A DNA stretch of 64,000 nt from Sporobacter sp038405045. GTDB taxonomy: Bacteria; Bacillota; Clostridia; Oscillospirales; Oscillospiraceae. The translations under genes and the position numbers were made by a program. The notes below the pieces were generated by a model, which searched no databases, was not told where the DNA came from, and saw nothing but the letters and a program-made list of their open reading frames with translations. The stretch covers positions 496,001 to 560,000 of the forward strand of contig JBBZIV010000001.1 of NCBI GenBank assembly GCA_038405045.1, read 5' to 3'. Positions 58,623-64,000 of the stretch are shown here, one piece after another (the stretch's first letter is position 1; each line of letters starts with the position of its first letter).

Positions 58623-60905
58623 TTAAGCCGATGATTTAATTGTGACGGGACCTGCCTCGTCGGTTCGATAGACGAGAATGCCTCTGTCATAAAGCCTTTT
58701 AAGTGTCTCCGGCGCGGGATGGCCGTATGTGTTGTAGCCGACGGATATGACGGCAATCTCCGGCGAAACGGCCTGCAGCAGGTCCTCGGACGTCGCCGTT
58801 TTTGAGCCGTGGTGCCCGACGATCAAAAGCTCGATATCAGGCAGCTCGGCCGATGCCAAAAGCCTTTTTTCCTGCGCGGCGTTCATATCGCCGGTGATGA
58901 GCGCGTCAAAATCGCCACTCGAGCAGAGGATCGACAGACCGCGTTCATTTTCGCCGCCGTCACCGAGCGGCGCGTAGACATGTAAAACGGTATCGGCTGC
59001 CGTCACCGCGCAGTTTTGCGTCATCTCGACGACGGCAACGTCGTGCGCGCGGGCGGTGCGCCGGATGTCCTCCGACAGTGTGCCGCTGTCGATGGCGGAG
59101 TCCGGCATCAGAATAGCCGACACCTTTTCACGCGATAAAAGGGCGCAAACGCCGTTTGCGTGATCGGCATGGAAATGCGTGAGGATTAAGAGGTCAACCG
59201 TTGTCCGCCCGCGGCTTTGAAGGTATTTTGTCAAAATATCGGCGGCGTCCTTGCCGCTTGAGCTGCCGCAGTCTATGACGACAGTGGCGGCACGGCTTGT
59301 CAGAACAAGGCACTGGCCTTGGCCGATTTGAAGCGCCGTCACAGAGAGGGCTGGGCTGTCAAAATAAAAAGCGGTCGCCGTCAGGATGATGCACAACGCT
59401 ACGGACGACAGACAGATAGGGACGATGAGGTGGCGTTTGCTCAGTCTTAGAAGGAGGACGGCGCCAAAGATGATATACAGCGCGACAAGCCAGACCGTGA
59501 TGGCCGGATTGGCGGTGTAAACGGCAGCAAGCGGCGTGTGCCCAAAAAATTCTATGACCGCCGTCATGAGCCGCGCCAAGAGGGAAGCAGGAAAAGCGGC
59601 CGCCGCGCCGAGCGGAAACCAGATAAAGCCGAGGACGACGGCAGCAACACCGAGACAAAACGCTGCCTCGCACGCCCACAGAACGGCAATGTTTGTAATG
59701 GGCGCAACCAGTGAAACGGTGCCGAAGGACAAAGCGATTAATGGCAGCGTGAAGACAAGAGCCCCCACTGTTGCGGCCAGTGTAGCCGCGACATACCGCA
59801 CAATGCCTTTCAAAAACCGTCGCTGAAGGATTTTAGAGCGTGCCAGCGGGCGGAGAAGCGACGTGTCGAGACGTTCTGTAACGAGAATCATACCGAGCGT
59901 CGAAAGAAACGACAGTTGCAGGCCGATGCTCCCAACAGCAAACGGGTTAAACAGCAATATGAGCAGGAGGGCCGCCGATAAGGCCGTAACAGGGTCGTTT
60001 TCCCGTTTGACAAACGGTGCCGTCAGAATGAATATCTGCATAATCCCCGCGCGTGTGACGGGCGGCGCAAAGCCGACAACAGCCATAAAGACAAACACAA
60101 CAGGGATGCCGACAAGCGCCCGCGCACGCCTGTTTTTGATAAGCAAACCGATGAGACCCATCAAAAAGGCGATATTCATGCCGGAGACGGAAATGATGTG
60201 CGTCGTGCCGGTCACCGAGAGGGCGGCGGACAACGCGGAAGCGCGGCTTAATTGGGACGTATCACCGATGATGAGCGCCCGCATCAGACCGGCAATGTCT
60301 GCCGGGAACAGCCCTGATATTTCATCTCTAACGGCAGCGGCAACACGCGCCGGGAAAAACAAAACCGGCGTGCTCTTCTCCGTCACTGACACGGGGCCTG
60401 TCACCGTACCGAACAAATAAACGCCTTTTGAGAGAAAGACATCGGTCTCCTCGCCATACAGCGTGTCAGCCAAACGAAAGCGCGCCGTCACGGTTATAGT
60501 GTTTCCGGGCGCGAGGCCGGAAACACTGTCGTCATCGTACAAATACAGCTGCGTCCGGACGGCGGGGTGACCAGCGAGTGAAACGGCAACGGGCAGCTTT
60601 GTTACTGTGTCTGTCACAAGCGGCGCATCGCAAACAACAGCCGAAACGGTTCGTGTCTGACCGTCAAGCTGGCGGGCCGGTTCATAAAAGACGGCCTTGT
60701 AAATGCCAACCCAGAGAAAACCGGCTGACAGAGATAGCGCGATCAGGAAAAATCGACGTCGCGCAGGGATTCGTAACAACAGGCCAAAGAGCGACAAGGC
60801 GGCAGCCGCCGCTGCCGCGATCAGAACAAACGACGGCGGAAGAAGCTTTAGCGATATAAAAACGGCGGCTGAAAAAGACGCGGCCGCCGTCGCCAGCTTG
60901 CGCAT
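58623..60905 (-). CDS. comEC: DNA uptake channel protein ComEC/Rec2
   Basis: 760 residues: N-terminal transmembrane helices and an OB-like DUF4131 part, central competence domain with many helices (ISVSGMNIAFLMGLIGLLIK opening it), and a C-terminal metallo-beta-lactamase-like domain with ILTHFHADHANGV and LLIVGHHGSKTATSEDLL. It would form the channel for single-stranded DNA. Its 3-prime neighbours holA and the RNase M5-like gene are co-directional. Other com genes are not in the window, so competence itself is not shown. Confidence 0.94.
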   Translation of the reverse strand: MRKLATAAASFSAAVFISLKLLPPSFVLIAAAAAAALSLFGLLLRIPARRRFFLIALSLSAGFLWVGIYKAVFYEPARQLDGQTRTVSAVVCDAPLVTDTVTKLPVAVSLAGHPAVRTQLYLYDDDSVSGLAPGNTITVTARFRLADTLYGEETDVFLSKGVYLFGTVTGPVSVTEKSTPVLFFPARVAAAVRDEISGLFPADIAGLMRALIIGDTSQLSRASALSAALSVTGTTHIISVSGMNIAFLMGLIGLLIKNRRARALVGIPVVFVFMAVVGFAPPVTRAGIMQIFILTAPFVKRENDPVTALSAALLLILLFNPFAVGSIGLQLSFLSTLGMILVTERLDTSLLRPLARSKILQRRFLKGIVRYVAATLAATVGALVFTLPLIALSFGTVSLVAPITNIAVLWACEAAFCLGVAAVVLGFIWFPLGAAAAFPASLLARLMTAVIEFFGHTPLAAVYTANPAITVWLVALYIIFGAVLLLRLSKRHLIVPICLSSVALCIILTATAFYFDSPALSVTALQIGQGQCLVLTSRAATVVIDCGSSSGKDAADILTKYLQSRGRTTVDLLILTHFHADHANGVCALLSREKVSAILMPDSAIDSGTLSEDIRRTARAHDVAVVEMTQNCAVTAADTVLHVYAPLGDGGENERGLSILCSSGDFDALITGDMNAAQEKRLLASAELPDIELLIVGHHGSKTATSEDLLQAVSPEIAVISVGYNTYGHPAPETLKRLYDRGILVYRTDEAGPVTIKSSA

Positions 60906-61022
60906 GACATCGCCCCTTTTTCTCTCTTTTCAGCTAAAATGGTATCATTCGTGCCAGCTTTTGTAAAGCAAATACTGACGGAGCGCCCAAATGAGCGCCT
61001 GCATTTTCGGCGGGGTCATGAA

Positions 61023-61051
61023 TTGACAAAAAGATTGTCATTTGGTATAGT
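61023..61051 (+). promoter_or_regulatory. Sigma-A promoter of the acyl-CoA ligase gene
   Basis: TTGACA (61023-61028), a 17-nt spacer and TATAGT (61046-61051). Confidence 0.85.
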
Positions 61052-61072
61052 CGCTTCAACACTTTAAAGACA

Positions 61073-61106
61073 TATTGATTTAAATCCCAGGGGATTTAAA
61101 TCAATA
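61073..61106. repeat. 34-bp perfect palindrome in the acyl-CoA ligase leader
   Basis: Arms TATTGATTTAAATCCC / GGGATTTAAATCAATA around the central AG. It begins about 15 nt after the expected transcription start. As DNA it is a symmetric operator-like site; as RNA it would form a long AU-rich hairpin. There is no U-tract, so it is not a standard terminator. Confidence 0.85.
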
Positions 61107-61186
61107 AAGATATAAACAGCGCCGCTGTGACGAGGCGCCCAGATGGTTGCGGTTTGTTGCTCGGATCAATACAAGGGGGTATCTGG

Positions 61187-62824
61187 ATGCCGATAACGGA
61201 GATTCTCGAAAGAAACTGCAAATTATACGGGGGCGATGTATGCCTCGTCGAAATAAATCCCGAGCAGAAGAACCGTCGGCACGTCACGTGGAAGGAATAC
61301 GACCTCATTGAGCCGTCCTACGCGCCGTATTACAGGCGGGAGATTACCTGGAATATTTTTAACGAAAAAGCAAACCGCTTTGCCAACTTCCTGCTCGGCT
61401 GCGGCATCACAAAAGGAAACAAGGTCGCCATCCTGATGATGAACGGCCTTGAATGGCTGCCCATTTACTTTGGAATTTTGAAGACGGGCGCGCTGGCTGT
61501 TCCGCTCAATTTTCGCTATACGTCGGCAGAAATCAAATACTGCCTTGACCTCGCCGAGGCAGACGCTTTGATCTTCGGGCCGGAATTTATTGGCCGCGTT
61601 GAAGAGATTGCCGAGGATATCGTCAAAAACCGTCTGCTTCTGTATGCCGGGGAGGGGGCTTGCCCCTCTTTTGCCGAGTGCTACGCAGCGCTGACGGCCG
61701 ACTGCTCGAGCGCCTCGCCTGACATCAAGCTCACGGATGACGATTTTGCTGCCATTTATTTCTCCTCCGGCACAACGGGCTTCCCAAAGGCGATTTTACA
61801 TAAACACCGCAGCCTGATGCATGCCTGCTTAGTCGAGCAGGCCCACCACGGCCAGACAAAGGACGATGTATTCCTCTGTATCCCGCCGCTTTATCACACG
61901 GGCGCGAAGATGCACTGGTTTGGCAGCTTTCTTGTCGGCGGCAAAGGCGTTTTATTAAAGGGAACAGATCCGAAATACATTTTTGAGGCCGCCTCGAACG
62001 AAAAGTGCACGATCGTCTGGCTTCTCGTCCCGTGGGCACAGGACATTTTAAACGCCCTCGACCGCGGTGATCTCAAAATATCCGACTATCAGCTCTACCA
62101 ATGGCGGCTAATGCACATCGGCGCGCAGCCGGTACCGCAGAGCCTGATCCGACGCTGGAAGGAATATTTTCCGAGCCATCAATATGACACGAATTACGGC
62201 CTGTCGGAGTCAAGCGGACCCGGCTGTGTGCACCTTGGTGTTGAAAACATTCACAAGGTCGGCGCCATCGGCATTCCCGGCCATGGCTGGGCTGTCAAAA
62301 TTGTTGATGAAACCGGCAATGACGTGAAAAAAGGCGACGTCGGCGAGCTTTGCGTCAAAGGCGACGGCAACATGACGTGCTATTATAACGACCCCAAGGC
62401 GACAAGCGACACGCTCCGCGACGGCTGGCTTTTTACGGGCGATATGGCGCAGCAGGATGAGGACGGCTTTATTTTCCTCGTCGACCGGAAAAAGGACGTT
62501 ATCATTACGGGCGGTGAAAACATTTATCCCGTCCAAATCGAAAACTTTTTAAGCGCGCACCCAGATGTGAAGGATGTGGCCGTTATCGGTCTGCCGGACG
62601 CCCGTCTCGGCGAGATTTCAGCAGCCATCATTGAAATCAAACAGGGGCATACCTGCACGGCGGAGAGCATCAATAATTTCTGTCATGATCTGCCGCGCTA
62701 CAAGCGACCGCACCGCATCGTCTTTGCCAATGTTCCGCGTAACCCGACGGGAAAAATTGAAAAACCGCGCCTTCGCAAGCTCTACGGCGCCGAAAGTCTT
62801 GTAGCGGACCAAAACAACGCGTAA
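61187..62824 (+). CDS. Acyl-CoA synthetase (AMP-binding family)
   Basis: About 545 residues from ATG at 61187, with AAGGGGG upstream. AMP-binding motif YFSSGTTGFPKAIL, GDMAQQDEDGFIFLVDRKKD and ITGGENIYPVQIE, and the catalytic Lys in NPTGKIEKPRL. The closest-looking relatives are fatty-acid/crotonobetaine-type CoA ligases; the substrate cannot be read from the sequence. The next gene is a sodium:solute symporter, so uptake and CoA activation of the same organic acid is plausible. Confidence 0.88.
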   Translation: MPITEILERNCKLYGGDVCLVEINPEQKNRRHVTWKEYDLIEPSYAPYYRREITWNIFNEKANRFANFLLGCGITKGNKVAILMMNGLEWLPIYFGILKTGALAVPLNFRYTSAEIKYCLDLAEADALIFGPEFIGRVEEIAEDIVKNRLLLYAGEGACPSFAECYAALTADCSSASPDIKLTDDDFAAIYFSSGTTGFPKAILHKHRSLMHACLVEQAHHGQTKDDVFLCIPPLYHTGAKMHWFGSFLVGGKGVLLKGTDPKYIFEAASNEKCTIVWLLVPWAQDILNALDRGDLKISDYQLYQWRLMHIGAQPVPQSLIRRWKEYFPSHQYDTNYGLSESSGPGCVHLGVENIHKVGAIGIPGHGWAVKIVDETGNDVKKGDVGELCVKGDGNMTCYYNDPKATSDTLRDGWLFTGDMAQQDEDGFIFLVDRKKDVIITGGENIYPVQIENFLSAHPDVKDVAVIGLPDARLGEISAAIIEIKQGHTCTAESINNFCHDLPRYKRPHRIVFANVPRNPTGKIEKPRLRKLYGAESLVADQNNA

Positions 62825-62862
62825 AGAGGGGATAAACAAATTTACATAAAGGAGAGTGCGCA

Positions 62863-64000
62863 ATGACCGTTAAATTAATTCTGCTTCTCGTATTTGTCGC
62901 AGCCACCATCGCCATCGGCATCTACAGCCGTAAAAAGGCAACAGACGTCAATCAGTTCGTGCTGGGGGGGCGCAGCATCGGACCGTGGATGTCGGCATTT
63001 GCCTATGGCACAACGTATTTCTCAGCCGTCATGTTCGTCGGGTTCGCTGGCCAGTTTGGCTGGAAATTCGGCCTGTCGGCGACGTGGGTCGGTATTGGCA
63101 ACGCCATTATCGGTAGCATGCTCGCTTGGCTCATTCTCGCACGGCGGACTCGGATTATGACGCATCATTTAGACAGCGCCACCATGCCTGATTTCTTTTC
63201 AAAGCGATATAACAGCAAGGGCATCAAGCTTGCCGCGTCGGCAATTCTGTTTGTTTTCCTGATCCCATATACGGCATCGCTTTACAACGGCCTGTCCAGA
63301 ATATTCGGCATGGCGTTCAACATTGACTATTCGGTCTGTATCGTCGCAATGGCCGTTTTAACGGCAATTTACGTCATATTGGGCGGTTATCTCGCCACAG
63401 CCATCAATGACTTTATTCAGGGGATTATTATGCTGGGCGGCGTCGTAGCCGTCGTCCTTGCCGTTATCAACGGTCAGGGCGGCTTTTCACACGCGCTGAC
63501 AGCCCTCTCCCAGGTGCCCACTGCAACAGGAAAGACCGGCGCGTTTACATCGCTGTTTGGCCCCGATCCAGTAAACCTTTTTGCAGTTGTTATCTTGACA
63601 TCGCTTGCAACATGGGGCTTGCCGCAGATGGTTCACAAGTTTTATGCCATCAAGGATGAAAAATCCATCGCCAAAGGAACAATTATCTCAACGATTTTCG
63701 CTGTTGTCATTTCAGCGGGCTGCTTCTTCATGGGCGGCTTCGGCAGGCTTTTTGATTCTTCCGCGCTATACAGCAAAAATGTCGTTGTCTTTGACAGAAT
63801 TGTGCCGAGTATGCTGTCCACGCTGCCGGATATTCTGATTGGCATCGTCGTCATTCTTGTTCTGTCAGCCTCGATGTCCACCTTGGCGGCGCTCGTCATG
63901 ACGTCGAGCTCCTCCTTAACGCTCGACTTCATCAAGGGGACAGTTGTTAAAAACATGACCGAAAAGAAACAGGTCCTGACAATTCGAATTCTGCTGGCTG
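62863..64000 (+). CDS. Sodium:solute symporter family transporter (3-prime truncated by window end)
   Basis: An open frame from ATG at 62863, with AAAGGAGAG upstream, stays open to the window edge (379 codons). It encodes repeated hydrophobic helices with SSS-family features: VLGGRSIGPWMSAFAYGTTY, GLSATWVGIGNAIIG, VILGGYLATAINDFIQGIIM and SASMSTLAALVMTSSS with the Na2-site serines. It lies 38 nt after the acyl-CoA ligase gene, probably in one operon. The substrate is unknown. Confidence 0.9.
   Translation, partial: MTVKLILLLVFVAATIAIGIYSRKKATDVNQFVLGGRSIGPWMSAFAYGTTYFSAVMFVGFAGQFGWKFGLSATWVGIGNAIIGSMLAWLILARRTRIMTHHLDSATMPDFFSKRYNSKGIKLAASAILFVFLIPYTASLYNGLSRIFGMAFNIDYSVCIVAMAVLTAIYVILGGYLATAINDFIQGIIMLGGVVAVVLAVINGQGGFSHALTALSQVPTATGKTGAFTSLFGPDPVNLFAVVILTSLATWGLPQMVHKFYAIKDEKSIAKGTIISTIFAVVISAGCFFMGGFGRLFDSSALYSKNVVVFDRIVPSMLSTLPDILIGIVVILVLSASMSTLAALVMTSSSSLTLDFIKGTVVKNMTEKKQVLTIRILLA

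Noticed and set aside
1..64000. CRISPR array, tRNA or rRNA genes, prophage
   Set aside because: No regularly spaced repeats, no cloverleaf or rRNA-like sequence and no phage structural genes were seen on reading through both strands.

Overview
The window reads as a chromosomal segment of a spore-forming member of the Clostridia, most like the Oscillospiraceae/Ruminococcaceae side of the class. The basis is the gene content (SpoIVA, SpoVB-type flippase, 0A-box promoters, T-box-controlled aspS, clostridial fab/acc operon, DapL lysine pathway, RNase M5-like and DUF6514 proteins), Gram-positive style Shine-Dalgarno sequences with frequent TTG/GTG starts, and a GC-rich coding bias. No rRNA, tRNA, CRISPR array or prophage was seen.

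Layout. 1-3.9 kb: recO, a decayed REP-associated transposase tail with a REP hairpin, mutS2, and an HPr-like gene. 3.9-12.6 kb (minus strand): a complete shikimate-to-Phe/Tyr operon in the order aroF-tyrA-aroB-aroA-aroC-pheA-aroE/aroK fusion-aroQ. It is preceded by a Tyr/Phe-rich leader peptide and an intrinsic terminator, a textbook-like attenuator. 12.6-22.2 kb (plus): a MarR/FabT regulator with a perfect palindromic operator, then fabH-acpP-fabD-fabG-fabF-accB-fabZ-accC-accD-accA and a DegV (FakB-like) gene. No enoyl-ACP reductase is present. 22.2-30.7 kb: pstB-phoU, T-box/aspS-gatC-gatA-gatB, birA-bioY. 30.8-36.5 kb: recG, an S-layer-anchored GH24 lysozyme behind a leader with a terminator, and an AT-rich patch with two orphan lipoproteins.

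36.5-43 kb: spoIVA, a large 7TM-PAS-GGDEF protein and spoVB (minus), then a CsoR/CstR-family repressor (plus). 43.1-47.7 kb is the most interesting block. It is a minus-strand operon of an ArsM-like methyltransferase, an unannotated 35-residue Cys-rich peptide with a very strong RBS, a radical SAM-SPASM-DUF5714 fusion, a thioredoxin-thioredoxin reductase fusion and a 49-residue CxxxC/CxxC protein. Its promoter carries a CsoR-type operator that matches one at the csoR-like gene's own promoter. I propose that this is a thiol/metalloid-responsive peptide-modification (RiPP-like) system. 47.7-49.3 kb: an FmdE-like zinc-ribbon protein, a small coiled-coil protein and an AIM24-like protein.

49.3-64 kb: glmS, dapL, dapF, purF (minus); a DUF421/DUF4363 pair; nrdR; a DUF6514-like gene under three putative Spo0A boxes; an RNase M5-like gene, holA and comEC (minus). 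The window ends with an acyl-CoA ligase gene, which has a 34-bp perfect palindrome in its leader, and a Na+:solute symporter that runs off the end.

All calls come from reading sequence and translations by eye. Family names are from recognition of motifs, and no database search was run.
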